The notes beneath the pieces were generated by a model that was given only the letters and a program-made list of their open reading frames with translations, had not been told where the DNA came from and made no database searches. Below are positions 26,795 through 36,000 of a stretch of 64,000 bases of DNA, piece after piece. Origin of the DNA: Candidatus Cybelea sp. (GTDB taxonomy: Bacteria; Vulcanimicrobiota; Vulcanimicrobiia; Vulcanimicrobiales; Vulcanimicrobiaceae). The stretch's first letter is position 1; each line of letters begins with the position of its first letter. The position numbers and the translations under genes were made by a program. Location: positions 81,799-145,798 of the forward strand of contig DASXFZ010000022.1 of the NCBI GenBank assembly GCA_036489315.1, in the 5' to 3' direction.

Positions 26795-28009
26795 GTGGAG
26801 CATGTTGCGGTAACCGGAGTAGGGGTCGTCTCGCCCATCGGCACCGGGGCACACGACTTTTGGCGAAGCCTTCTCATCGGCAAGCGTGCAGTCGGCCCGA
26901 TGCGCTCGCCGCTCCCGAGGCTCTCGGGAAATCGATTCTGGGCGGCGGTCCCCGACAGTTTTCTCGCACCCAACGCGCTCGATGCGACCGTCCTGCGCAA
27001 TACCGACCGCTTCACACAGTACGCACTAATCGCCACGGCGCAAGCGATGGAAGGCGCTCGCCTCGATGCGCCGCCCTCTCGCACCGGTGTCATCATCGGT
27101 AATACGATGGGCGGCTTTCCGCTCGTCGCCGAGGCTCAGACACGGCTGCTCGAGTCGGGGGGCCGCAACGTGACTCCGAAACTCATGGCGCTGGTCATAC
27201 CGAATATGCCAAGCGCGCTGATCGCAATGCGCTGGAAGCTTCACGGACCACAACTCGCAATCAGCACGGCGTGCGCATCTTCACTCGACGCGATCGGCCT
27301 GGCGGCCGGGATGATCGAGCGCGGCGAGATCGACGCCGCAGTCGCCGGGGGGACCGAAACGCTGCTGAGCCCGCTGGTTTACGAAAGCCTCGTACGTGCC
27401 GGCGCGCTCTCGCGCAATTCCGACGCGACGCTCGCGTCGCGCCCGTTCGACGTCGACCGCGACGGATTCGTAATGGGCGACGGCGCGGCGGTCGTTGTTT
27501 TGGAGCGGCTCGAGCGGGCGGATCGGCGCGGCGCGCACGTGCTCGCGCGCATTCGCGGGTACGGTTCGCTGGCCGACGCCCACCACATCACCTCGCCCGA
27601 TCCATCGGCCCGCTTCGAAGTCCAGACGATGCGCGACGCAATGGATTCCGCGCAGGAAGCCGGTGAAAGCTGCGACGTCGTCTACGCCCACGCGACCGGG
27701 ACGATCGTCGGCGACGCTGCCGAAGCAACGGCGATCGACGCAGCGTTCGCAAATCGGCGGCCGGTTGTAACCTCGATCAAAGGACACGTCGGCCACAGCA
27801 TGGCCAGCGCCGGGGCTATGTGCGTCGTCGCGGGCATCGCGGGAATGCACGAATCGCAGATTCCCCCGACGATGGGAACCAAACGAATCGATCCCGCCGC
27901 GCGCTTCGACTTGGTGATCGGGGAGCCGCGAGCGCGCGCCTACTCTGCCTTTCAAGTGAACGCGTTCGGCTTCGGCGGTCAAAACGCGTCGCTGGTCGTC
28001 TCTCGATGA
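26795..28009 (+). CDS. Beta-ketoacyl-ACP synthase (FabF-like)
   Basis: The 404-residue thiolase-fold enzyme starts with GTG as MEHVAVTGVGVVSPIGTG. It has the full Cys-His-His triad: STACASSLD, YAHATGT and SIKGHVGHSM. It condenses acyl-ACP with malonyl-ACP, like FabF (KAS II). It heads the same-strand operon encoding the EPSP-synthase/ligase fusion, an acyl-CoA dehydrogenase and reductases. In that context it may extend or prime a special acyl chain rather than serve bulk fatty acid synthesis. The neighbouring divergent DAHP synthase supports a link to shikimate. Confidence 0.88.
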   Translation: MEHVAVTGVGVVSPIGTGAHDFWRSLLIGKRAVGPMRSPLPRLSGNRFWAAVPDSFLAPNALDATVLRNTDRFTQYALIATAQAMEGARLDAPPSRTGVIIGNTMGGFPLVAEAQTRLLESGGRNVTPKLMALVIPNMPSALIAMRWKLHGPQLAISTACASSLDAIGLAAGMIERGEIDAAVAGGTETLLSPLVYESLVRAGALSRNSDATLASRPFDVDRDGFVMGDGAAVVVLERLERADRRGAHVLARIRGYGSLADAHHITSPDPSARFEVQTMRDAMDSAQEAGESCDVVYAHATGTIVGDAAEATAIDAAFANRRPVVTSIKGHVGHSMASAGAMCVVAGIAGMHESQIPPTMGTKRIDPAARFDLVIGEPRARAYSAFQVNAFGFGGQNASLVVSR

Positions 28010-28073
28010 CGAGCAGGGCGCGTTCCTTAATGCTCGGAAGGTTGCAGGCTAAACGCCTCGAGGTAGGACGCCG

Positions 28074-31000
28074 ATGAATCTACTCGTCAAAGGAACGAGC
28101 GGGCCGCTGACCGGTGAGGTCGAGGTACCGAACTCGAAATATCACGCGCACCGGGCGCTCATTCTGGCATCGCTCGCGCCGGGAACGAGCCGGATACTCG
28201 GGCTTTCCGACGCTCGCCACGTGCAGTTCACGATGGACGTGCTGCGGGCGTTAGGGACGAAGATCGAAGTCGAAGGGCAAACGCTGCTCGTCTCCGGCGG
28301 CCCGTATCGCGTGAAGCGCAAGGTCGTTTCAGTCGGCAGCTCCGGCTCGACGCTCTACTTCATGATCGGCTTGGCATCCCTGGCCGACTCGCCGGTAACG
28401 TTGACGGCACAGAAGTACTTCCGCCGCCGTCCGGTGGGACCGCTGCTCGATGCGCTCGCGCAGCTGGGCGTTCGCTTCGAATCCGCCGCCGGCTGTCCAC
28501 CGATTGCGATCTCGCCGAGCCGGCCGCGGGGCGGGACGATCGTCATCCCGGGCACGCTCTCTCAATGGATATCCGGAGTGTTGCTGCTGGCTCCCTTCGC
28601 GACGCAATCCACGACGATCGAAGTCGAAGGCGAGCTCAACGAACGCCCGTACATCGCGCTGACCGTCGAGATGATGCGCGCTTTCAATCTTCACGTCCGC
28701 ATCTCGCCGGATTGGCGACGCTTCGACGTCGAGCCGGGCCAGGAGGCGCGCCCCGCGACCGTCGCGCTGCCGCCGGATATCGGCTCGGCGGCCTTTGGGC
28801 TCGCGGTCACCGCACTCCATCCCTCCGACGTGCTCTTTCGCGGACTGCAAGAGCTCCCGGGTGAGCTTCCCGACCACCCCGAGGGGGCGTTTATGGAGAT
28901 CGTTCGGGAAATGGGCCTCCCGATCGAATACGACACGCACGCCCACGCGGTGCGCGTGCGCCACGACGGAATCGAATTGCGGGGCGTGCGCGTCGACTGC
29001 CGCGACATTCCCGACATGCTGCCGATCCTCTCGACGCTCGGTACGTTCGCGAAAGGGCAGACGGTGCTCGAGAACATCGCACACGTCCGCCTCAAAGAGT
29101 CGGATCGCGTCGCGGCGATGCTGCAGCTCAACCGCATGGGCGGACACCTCGAGCTCCACGACGACCGGCTGGTGGCGCACGGCGTTTCGCAGCTTTTCGG
29201 AGCCCACCTGTCGTCGTTCAACGATCACCGGATTCTGATGTCGCTGGCGGTCGCGGCCTCGCGCGCGGAGGGTCAGAGCACGCTGACGTACCCAAACGCG
29301 TACCGGATCTCGTATCCGCGCTTTCTCGACGCGATGCGCAGCATCGGCGTTGCGATGGCGACGTCGGACACCCCCGCGAACGCCCGCCTCGCGGGCGGCA
29401 AGAACGCACCCGCGATCCCGAAACCCGACCGTGCTGCCGCGCTGACGATCAACGAGCTGCTCAATCGCAACGCAAAAGAGTCGCCCGTCGGCCTCGCCGT
29501 CGTCGAAACCCGCGAAGGAAGTGACGTCGCCCTTACGTGGGAAGAGCTGCTCGAACGCGTCGAACGCACGGCGACCCTGCTGCTCAACCTCGGCGTGCGC
29601 TACGGTGAACGCGTCGCCTATCAACTGCCCAACCAGCTGGAGTTCGTCATCATCTCCTTGGCGGTGCTGCGCATCGGCGCGGTCTGCTGCCCGTTGATGC
29701 CGATCTTTCGTGAGCGCGAAATTGCGTTCTGCCTGCGGCGGTCGCGCGCGCGCGTCCTGTTCGTACCCGATGAGGCGCGCGGGCGCCGGCACGCCGGCGA
29801 GGTTGCTTCGATGCTCGGGGAGACGCGCGTCTTCAGCGGGGACCTTCCGCTGCGGCTCGAGCACGTCGTCGTCTGCGCCGGCGGCCGCAAGCCGTACGCG
29901 TTACCCGTGCAAGAGTACGACGACGAATCGGTTCACTGGCTACGCTATCAGGATGCACTGCGAACGACTCAGATTGACCGGGCCGCGCTCGACGCGCGGG
30001 TCAGCGATCCTCGGGCGATCGCGCAGCTGCTGTTTACGTCCGGTACGTCGGGTGAACCAAAAGGCGTACTGCACCGTAACGACGTCCTCATGCGCGCCGC
30101 CGCGATGGAAGTCGAGCACCTGGGCCTCGGAGCGCAAGACCGGATCTTCATCCCCTCGCCGCTCGCGCACCAGACCGGCTTTCTCTACGGCATGTGGCTC
30201 GCGCTCGTGATGGGCGTCGCGCAGATCGTTCAGCCGGTCTGGAATGCATCGCGCGCGCTGCGCGCGCTCAACGATTGGGACGGGACCTTCGTGCAGGCGG
30301 CAACGCCGTTTTTGGCGGACCTCCTGCACGCCGTCGAAAGCGGAGAGCGCGCGCCGGCGGCCTTGAGAATCTTCGTCGCGACCGGTGCCGCCGTGCCGCG
30401 GGGCATGGCCGAACGCGCGACGCGCGTTCTCGGCACCGCAGTCTGCGGCGCTTGGGGTACCACCGAATCGTGTCTGGGATCGCTCGCGGCTCCTACCGAC
30501 GAGCCGGCGAAGGTCTGGGGAACCGACGGCCGCGCCTTGCGCGGAATCGAGTTGCGCATCACCGACGCGCAAGGGCGCAGGCTCCCGGCCGGTCAGGAAG
30601 GGCACTTCGAGGTGCACTCGCCGACGATGTTCGTCGGCTACGCCGATCATCCCGAATGGACGGCCGCCGCCTATACGCCCGACGGGTGGTTCAAGACCGG
30701 CGATCTCGGAATCATCGACGAAGCCGGATACATCCGGATCACCGGACGCGTGCGCGACGTCATCAATCGCGGCGGCGAAAAAATTCCGGTCGCGGAGATG
30801 GAACAGCTGTTGAGCGACCATCCGGCGATCGCGGAGATCGCCATCGTCGCCATGCCCGATCCGCGTCTCGGCGAGCGCGCCTGTGCATTCGCCGCGCTGC
30901 ATGAGGGATCTCGCTTTGACTTCGATCAGATGCAGCACTATCTGTACGCCTGCCAAGCCTCCAAGCACTATTGGCCCGAACGTCTCGAGATCGTCGACGC

Positions 31001-31100
31001 GCTGCCCCGCACCCCGTCGGGTAAGGTGCAGAAATATCTGCTTCGCGAGCGCGCGCGCGAGCTGCGAGCCTACGAGCGCGACAAGGCGAACGTTTCTTGA
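28074..31100 (+). CDS. EPSP-synthase-like / acyl-CoA ligase fusion
   Basis: The 1008-residue protein joins two enzymes without a stop. Residues 1-425 form an EPSP synthase fold (ELAGG-type enolpyruvyltransferase). K22, R27, R119 (RRRPVG), Q164, D314 (IPDMLP), K341 and E342 (LKESDR), H385 and R386 (FNDHR) are kept. S23 is Tyr, the conserved Arg of the GN-G-T-MR motif is Y95, and the catalytic-loop Lys411 position is I412. From about residue 445 an ANL ligase follows: LFTSGTSGEPKG, YITGR-type hinge GRVRDVINRGGEK, and catalytic Lys in TPSGK. A GGTAGGA precedes the ATG. I infer a role in making a shikimate-derived acyl-CoA. Confidence 0.88.
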   Translation: MNLLVKGTSGPLTGEVEVPNSKYHAHRALILASLAPGTSRILGLSDARHVQFTMDVLRALGTKIEVEGQTLLVSGGPYRVKRKVVSVGSSGSTLYFMIGLASLADSPVTLTAQKYFRRRPVGPLLDALAQLGVRFESAAGCPPIAISPSRPRGGTIVIPGTLSQWISGVLLLAPFATQSTTIEVEGELNERPYIALTVEMMRAFNLHVRISPDWRRFDVEPGQEARPATVALPPDIGSAAFGLAVTALHPSDVLFRGLQELPGELPDHPEGAFMEIVREMGLPIEYDTHAHAVRVRHDGIELRGVRVDCRDIPDMLPILSTLGTFAKGQTVLENIAHVRLKESDRVAAMLQLNRMGGHLELHDDRLVAHGVSQLFGAHLSSFNDHRILMSLAVAASRAEGQSTLTYPNAYRISYPRFLDAMRSIGVAMATSDTPANARLAGGKNAPAIPKPDRAAALTINELLNRNAKESPVGLAVVETREGSDVALTWEELLERVERTATLLLNLGVRYGERVAYQLPNQLEFVIISLAVLRIGAVCCPLMPIFREREIAFCLRRSRARVLFVPDEARGRRHAGEVASMLGETRVFSGDLPLRLEHVVVCAGGRKPYALPVQEYDDESVHWLRYQDALRTTQIDRAALDARVSDPRAIAQLLFTSGTSGEPKGVLHRNDVLMRAAAMEVEHLGLGAQDRIFIPSPLAHQTGFLYGMWLALVMGVAQIVQPVWNASRALRALNDWDGTFVQAATPFLADLLHAVESGERAPAALRIFVATGAAVPRGMAERATRVLGTAVCGAWGTTESCLGSLAAPTDEPAKVWGTDGRALRGIELRITDAQGRRLPAGQEGHFEVHSPTMFVGYADHPEWTAAAYTPDGWFKTGDLGIIDEAGYIRITGRVRDVINRGGEKIPVAEMEQLLSDHPAIAEIAIVAMPDPRLGERACAFAALHEGSRFDFDQMQHYLYACQASKHYWPERLEIVDALPRTPSGKVQKYLLRERARELRAYERDKANVS

Positions 31101-32272
31101 AGCAGCTCGACGCAGCGCCCGCGTTCGACGACGCCTCGTTCGCCGCGCTTCGCGACGAGATCGCGCTTTACGTCGCCGGCCGCGGGGAAGAATGGGCGCA
31201 GCGCATCGAGCGTGACCGGCACGTCCCGCTCGAACTTTGGGACGAACTGCGCAACCGAGGCTTCCTTTCGCTGGCGGCGCCGGTCGAGTACGGAGGCCGG
31301 GGCATTCCGTTCTCGCGTTATCTCGAGCTCATCGAGCTTTTTTCGATGTCACACGCTTCGATTCGCATGATCGTTCACGTCGTCAACGGCACGTGGCGTG
31401 CGATGGACCGGTTCGCGACGGCGCAGCAGCGCCAGTCCTTCATTCTGCCATCGATCCAAGGCGAGCTGAAAGTCGCCTTCACCTTGACCGAGCCGACGGC
31501 GGGGACGGGAGCCGACCTTCGCTGCAGCGTCGAGCGCGAGGGCGATACGTACTACCTTAGCGGCGAAAAGCACCTGATCACGTTCGGAACGATCTGCGAC
31601 TACTGGCTGCTCTTCGCGCGGCTTGCGGGAACGCGCGGCGCCGAAGGAACCGTCGCATTGCTCGTCGACCGCCGCTCGCCGGGCGCGCGGGTCGTCGAGA
31701 TGGACGAGTCGATGGGCGTTCGCGGAACGGATCACGGGCAGCTGTCCTTCGAGCGGACCCCCGTTCCCGTTGCGAACCGGCTGGGAGCGGAGGGACAAGG
31801 TTTGGATATCGCGCTCGGCGGTTTTCTGACGCCAAGCCGGATCTCGGTCGCCATGAGCTGCGTCGGCCTCGCGCGACGGGCGCAGGAGCTCGCCATCGAG
31901 TACGCGCGCAAGCGGGAAACCTTCGGCAAAAAGCTCGCGCAGCGGCAGGCGATCCGCTTCATGATCGCCGAGAACGCGACCGATATCGAGGCGGCACGGC
32001 AACTCGTGCTGCACGCGGCTCGGCAATGGGAGGGCGGGAGCGGCGAGGCCACGATGCTATCGTCGATGTCGAAGCTGCAGGCCGTCGACATGCTGACGCG
32101 CGTGACCGATCGAGCGCTGCAAATTCATGGCGGCAGCGGGTTTTGGCAGCCCCACGCGATCGAGCGAGTCTACCGCGACGCGCGCGCGCAGCGATTCGAA
32201 GAGGGCACCAACGAAATTCAAAAAACCGTCATCGCCCGCGAGCTGCTCGGTTCCGGAGGGGAGAGCGCATGA
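31097..32272 (+). CDS. Acyl-CoA dehydrogenase
   Basis: The 391-residue flavoenzyme oxidises or reduces acyl-CoA at the alpha-beta bond. It has the family motifs [47 protein letters not shown] and the catalytic glutamate in [11 protein letters not shown]. The TTG start overlaps the stop of the fusion gene (TTGA), so coupling is tight. In the operon context it may act on a ring-bearing acyl-CoA, such as a cyclohexene- or cyclohexadiene-carboxyl-CoA. The family alone does not fix the substrate. Confidence 0.9.
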   Translation: MKQLDAAPAFDDASFAALRDEIALYVAGRGEEWAQRIERDRHVPLELWDELRNRGFLSLAAPVEYGGRGIPFSRYLELIELFSMSHASIRMIVHVVNGTWRAMDRFATAQQRQSFILPSIQGELKVAFTLTEPTAGTGADLRCSVEREGDTYYLSGEKHLITFGTICDYWLLFARLAGTRGAEGTVALLVDRRSPGARVVEMDESMGVRGTDHGQLSFERTPVPVANRLGAEGQGLDIALGGFLTPSRISVAMSCVGLARRAQELAIEYARKRETFGKKLAQRQAIRFMIAENATDIEAARQLVLHAARQWEGGSGEATMLSSMSKLQAVDMLTRVTDRALQIHGGSGFWQPHAIERVYRDARAQRFEEGTNEIQKTVIARELLGSGGESA

Positions 32273-33072
32273 ACCGTCGTTTCGAAGGAAAGGTTGCGCT
32301 GGTGACCGGGAGTTCGCGCGGGATCGGCCGCGCGCTCGCGCTAACGCTCGCGCGCGACGGCGCGACGCTGGTCATCAACTACAATCGCAACGCGCAGCTC
32401 GCGCAGGAAGCGGTAGCGGAAATCGAGGCGCTGGGTACGCGCGCGATCGCGGTCCAAGCCAATATGGAGGAGCCCGAGCAGATCGAGCGCCTCTTCGAGA
32501 GCGTGCACGGCGAATACGGCCGTCTCGATCATTTCGTGTCCAACGCAGCGGCCAGCTCGTTCAAGAAAATCCAGGAGCTAAAAGCTCACAATCTCGACCG
32601 GTCGTACGCGCTCAACGTGCGGGCCTTCGTGCTGGGCGCGCAGCGCGCGATCGAGCTGATGAACGACGGCGGACGCATCGTGGCGCTCTCGAGCTACGGC
32701 AGCATGCGAGCCTATCCGACGTATGCAAATCTCGGCTCGAACAAAGCCGCGGTCGAAGCCTGGGTTCGCTACATGGCCGTTGAGTTCGCGCCGCGCGGCA
32801 TCAACGTCAACGCGGTCAACGGCGGCCTCATCGACACCGAGTCGTGTGCCTACTTTTATGAGAACGTCGCGGGAATGGCTCCGATCGAAGGCGTGCTCTC
32901 CAAGATCCCAAAGGCGCGGATGGGCACGCCGCAGGAGGTTGCCGACACGATCGCGTTCCTGCTCGCGCCCGAATCGGAGTACATCACCGGGCAAACGATC
33001 TGCGTCGACGGGGGCCTGAGCGTAATCGCCCCGCCCTTCTTCGCAGATACGTCACCGCCGCTCTCGCTTTAG
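32269..33072 (+). CDS. FabL/ChcA-like enoyl reductase (SDR)
   Basis: The 267-residue short-chain dehydrogenase has [11 protein letters not shown] for NAD(P) binding and a [24 protein letters not shown] core. The tyrosine and lysine are spaced Y-x6-K rather than Y-x3-K. That spacing is characteristic of enoyl reductases of the FabI/FabL type, and the C-terminal sequence ([21 protein letters not shown]) also resembles FabL. The ATG overlaps the acyl-CoA dehydrogenase stop (ATGA). I infer an enoyl-CoA reductase similar to ChcA of Streptomyces, which reduces 1-cyclohexenylcarbonyl-CoA; an enoyl-ACP reductase role is the alternative. Confidence 0.85.
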   Translation: MNRRFEGKVALVTGSSRGIGRALALTLARDGATLVINYNRNAQLAQEAVAEIEALGTRAIAVQANMEEPEQIERLFESVHGEYGRLDHFVSNAAASSFKKIQELKAHNLDRSYALNVRAFVLGAQRAIELMNDGGRIVALSSYGSMRAYPTYANLGSNKAAVEAWVRYMAVEFAPRGINVNAVNGGLIDTESCAYFYENVAGMAPIEGVLSKIPKARMGTPQEVADTIAFLLAPESEYITGQTICVDGGLSVIAPPFFADTSPPLSL

Positions 33073-33089
33073 GAACCTAGGCGCCCGCG

Positions 33090-35096
33090 TTGTTCGAGCA
33101 CGCGCTCGAGGCCGGATCGATCGGCACGCTGCGGCTTGCAAATCGCATCGTGATGGGTTCGATGCACCTCGGCATCGAGTCGGACGGCAAGGCACTTGCC
33201 GCCTTTTATGCGCAGCGCGCCGCCGGCGGCGCCGGGCTCATCGTGACCGGCGGCTCGTGCGTCAATTTAGCCGGAGCCGGCGGACGAAACTATAGCTTCA
33301 TCAACGATCCGGCTTCGCACGGGCCGTTGCTGCAAGCGGTCGAAGCGGTGCACCGCGCGGGCGGGCGCATCGCGCTTCAGCTTTTCCACGCCGGGCGCTA
33401 CGCCTATCGGTCGTCGTTCGGCATCCAACCGGTTGCGCCGTCCGCGATACCGTCACGCTTCTCTCCCGATCCGCCGCGCGCGCTGAGCGACGCCGAGATA
33501 CTCGAGACGATCGGCGACTTCGCCCAGGGCGCTACGCGCGCGCGCGAACTCGGATTCGACGCCGTCGAGGTGATGGCGTCCGAAGGCTATCTGCTCAATC
33601 AGTTTCTCTCACCGCTAACGAACCGGCGCGACGACGCATGGGGCGGAGACTTTTTCCGGCGCATGCGCTTCCCGCGGGAGGTCCTGCGCGCGATCCGCAG
33701 CGCTGCCGGCAGCACGTATCCAGTCATCTTTCGCATTTCGGGCACCGACTTGATGGCCGGATCGACGACCCCCGCGCAGACCCTCGAGTTCGCGCGCGCC
33801 CTGAACAGTGACGGCGTCGACGCACTTAACGTCGGCATCGGCTGGCACGAGTCGTCGATCCCGACCGTCCAGCAGATGGTTCCAAGCGGTACCTGGATAC
33901 GCTTTGCGGCACGCGTCAAATGCGCCACTGCGGAGTTGCCGGTCATCGCCAGCAATCGCATCAACGACTTAGCTGCGGCGAATGCCGTCATCGCAGCGGG
34001 AAGCGCGGACTTCGTTTCGATGGCACGTCCGTTTCTGTCCGACGCGCGCATCGTCGCCAAGTCCGCCGCCGGTCGAGCGGCCTTGGTCAATACCTGCATT
34101 GCGTGCAATCAAGCCTGCATCGACCGGTCGCTAATCGACGCTCCGGTCTCGTGCATGGTCAACCCCCGTGCCGCGCACGAACTCGAGTTTCCCGAGCGGG
34201 CAGCGCAGGATTCGCAGCGGCGGCGTTTTGCCGTGATCGGCGGGGGACCGGCGGGCATGGAGAGCGCGCGCGCGCTCGCCGCTCTCGGACATGAAGTCGT
34301 CCTCTTCGAAGCCGAACCGGAGCTTGGCGGACAGTTCCGTATGGCGCGACGCATCCCGGGCAAAGGGGACTTCAACGAAACGCTTCGCTATTACGCGAAC
34401 GAGCTCGCGCGGCTGGGCGTTGAAATACGCTTGGGCGAACGCTGCCGCGACGCTCGCGCGCTCAAAGGGTTCGCGGGACTGATCCTCGCGGCCGGAGTCG
34501 TACCGCGGCGGATAACGCTCCGGGGCAGCGACCTTCCGCACGTCATCAACTACGCCGATCTCCTGCTCGGCAACGCCGACGCCGGGCCGCGAGTGGCAAT
34601 CGTCGGGGCCGGCGGAATCGGGGTCGACGTCGCACACTACCTGAGCTTCGGAGAGACCGGCGCCTCCGAAAGCACGCGCTTTCTCTACGAGCAGAGTTTG
34701 GCCGCGCTCGAAGACGGAACGCTGATCGTCACCGGACGAAAGCAAGTCGCGCTGCTTCGGCGCGGGCGCCCGATCGGCCAGCACATCGGCAAGACGACGC
34801 GCTGGGCGGTCCTTGCGGCGCTGCGCGCCGCCGGTGTCGACAGCTTCGTCAATGTCGAATACGACGCGATCGTCCCGGGAGGCATTCGTTTTCGCGACGC
34901 CGATGGGATCGCTCGCTTCGTCGAGGCCGACAGCGTCGTGATCGCCGCCGGCCAAGAACGCAACGATTCGCTGTTGCCCGAGATCCAGCGGCTCGGAGTT
35001 CCATATCGCGTCGTCGGCGGCGCAAAAGAGGCAACGGAGCTGGACGCGGTACGCGCCTTCGACGAGGGACTGCGCGCCGCGTACGAGCTGGGCTAG
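33090..35096 (+). CDS. 2,4-dienoyl-CoA-reductase-like OYE/FAD flavoprotein
   Basis: The 668-residue enzyme has the FadH architecture. An N-terminal FMN-binding TIM barrel (residues 1-350) reads ALEAGSIGTLRLANRIVMG and LQLFHAGRYAY. A 4Fe-4S site has cysteines in NTCIACNQACIDRS and SCMVNPR. A FAD domain (IGGGPAGMESARALAALGH) and an NAD domain (IVGAGGIGVDVAHYLS) follow. FadH reduces conjugated dienoyl-CoA. It starts with TTG at 33090, 17 bases after the SDR gene. The length matches E. coli FadH (about 670). Its TAG stop is the outer edge of a palindromic element. Confidence 0.9.
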   Translation: MFEHALEAGSIGTLRLANRIVMGSMHLGIESDGKALAAFYAQRAAGGAGLIVTGGSCVNLAGAGGRNYSFINDPASHGPLLQAVEAVHRAGGRIALQLFHAGRYAYRSSFGIQPVAPSAIPSRFSPDPPRALSDAEILETIGDFAQGATRARELGFDAVEVMASEGYLLNQFLSPLTNRRDDAWGGDFFRRMRFPREVLRAIRSAAGSTYPVIFRISGTDLMAGSTTPAQTLEFARALNSDGVDALNVGIGWHESSIPTVQQMVPSGTWIRFAARVKCATAELPVIASNRINDLAAANAVIAAGSADFVSMARPFLSDARIVAKSAAGRAALVNTCIACNQACIDRSLIDAPVSCMVNPRAAHELEFPERAAQDSQRRRFAVIGGGPAGMESARALAALGHEVVLFEAEPELGGQFRMARRIPGKGDFNETLRYYANELARLGVEIRLGERCRDARALKGFAGLILAAGVVPRRITLRGSDLPHVINYADLLLGNADAGPRVAIVGAGGIGVDVAHYLSFGETGASESTRFLYEQSLAALEDGTLIVTGRKQVALLRRGRPIGQHIGKTTRWAVLAALRAAGVDSFVNVEYDAIVPGGIRFRDADGIARFVEADSVVIAAGQERNDSLLPEIQRLGVPYRVVGGAKEATELDAVRAFDEGLRAAYELG

Positions 35097-35259
35097 GAGC
35101 CCGTCGGGTTAGCCCAATTTTCGGATTTGGCGCCGAGTTTTGTTCGAAGACGAGGCGCGATGAGCGACAAAAGCAGCGCTTTGCGAGCGAAGAGCAACGA
35201 CGTATTCGGACAAAAGGCGGCCCAAAGACGAGAATTGGGCATAGCCCGACGGGCTCCTA
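35094..35259. repeat. 166-bp near-palindromic element between converging genes
   Basis: The two ends are inverted repeats: TAGGAGCCCGTCGGG at 35094-35108 is the exact reverse complement of the bases 35245-35259. Pairing continues inward with a few mismatches through GCCCAATT and TTTTGT-CGAA blocks to about 35155. The centre holds a small AAAGC-AGC-GCTTT hairpin. The outermost TAG on each side is the stop codon of the converging gene: the dienoyl-CoA reductase on the plus strand and the ABC permease on the minus strand. The element could act as a bidirectional terminator or be a small palindromic mobile repeat. I saw no second copy in this window. Confidence 0.75.
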
Positions 35260-36000
35260 AGCGTAACGCTTTCGCTCGTCGCGGCGGTATCCGATCGTCG
35301 CGACGGCGGCAAAGATCAGCGTGTAGAGCGCCAGCCCCGCCAGAGCAGCCGGCGCACGCCCGGTCCCGGTGACGCTCCACAACAGATCCGCGAACATCCG
35401 CGTCGGAAGATACGGCGAGATCCGCTGCACGAAATCCGGCAGGTATTGCGGCGGAATCCAGAGTCCGCCCGCATAGGCGAGCAACAGGTTGCAGGCCGTG
35501 GCGATCGGTACCGCGGCGCGCGCAGAGGTCCAGTAGCCGATCGAGACTCCGATCAGCACGAACGGCACGCCGCCGGCCATCGAAAAGAGTAATACCTGCA
35601 GCCATTGCAGCAGGCGCAGATCGATCGGCGTCAGCGCCCGCGCGACGGCGGCCACGACGGCAGCGGTGATCAATCCGAAGAGCACCGCGGTCACGATTCG
35701 GCTGCAGAGCCGCACCCCCGCGCCGACGGGCAGCGTGCGAAGGTAACGCTCCCAAGGCCGTCCGCGTTCCTGGGCAATGCCGACGCCAAACTGATACAGC
35801 GTTACGCCGACGATCGCGAACGCGATAAAGCCAAGCGCCGTCGTATCGGCGACCTCGGCGTTCCTGCGGGCGAACGGCAGATCGAACAGGACGTAAAACA
35901 TCGCCGGAAAGACGACGGTTGGAACGACGTATCCGGGCCAGCGCAGCAGGTCGAGGAATTGCACCTTCACATGCGCGCGGACGAGTCCAAGAGTGCTCAT
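35257..36000 (-). CDS. ABC-2 type permease
   Basis: The 247-residue membrane protein has six hydrophobic segments and the general ABC-2 arrangement. It begins MSTLGLVRAHVKVQFLDLL and has a cytosolic loop ERGRPWERYLRTLPVG. The ATPase gene upstream overlaps it by 4 bases (ATGA), so the two form a simple exporter with one permease species. Its last codon abuts the palindromic element. Substrate unknown; antibiotic or lipid export are common roles for this class. Confidence 0.88.
   Translation of the reverse strand: MSTLGLVRAHVKVQFLDLLRWPGYVVPTVVFPAMFYVLFDLPFARRNAEVADTTALGFIAFAIVGVTLYQFGVGIAQERGRPWERYLRTLPVGAGVRLCSRIVTAVLFGLITAAVVAAVARALTPIDLRLLQWLQVLLFSMAGGVPFVLIGVSIGYWTSARAAVPIATACNLLLAYAGGLWIPPQYLPDFVQRISPYLPTRMFADLLWSVTGTGRAPAALAGLALYTLIFAAVATIGYRRDERKRYA

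Noticed and set aside
26795..28009. Ketosynthase as part of a modular polyketide synthase
   Set aside because: It is a stand-alone FabF-like protein with no acyltransferase, carrier or reductase modules attached or nearby.
28329..29864. 511-residue open frame antisense to the EPSPS domain
   Set aside because: It is an arginine- and glutamate-rich translation opposite a well-supported gene, with no motif of its own; long antisense frames are expected at this GC content.
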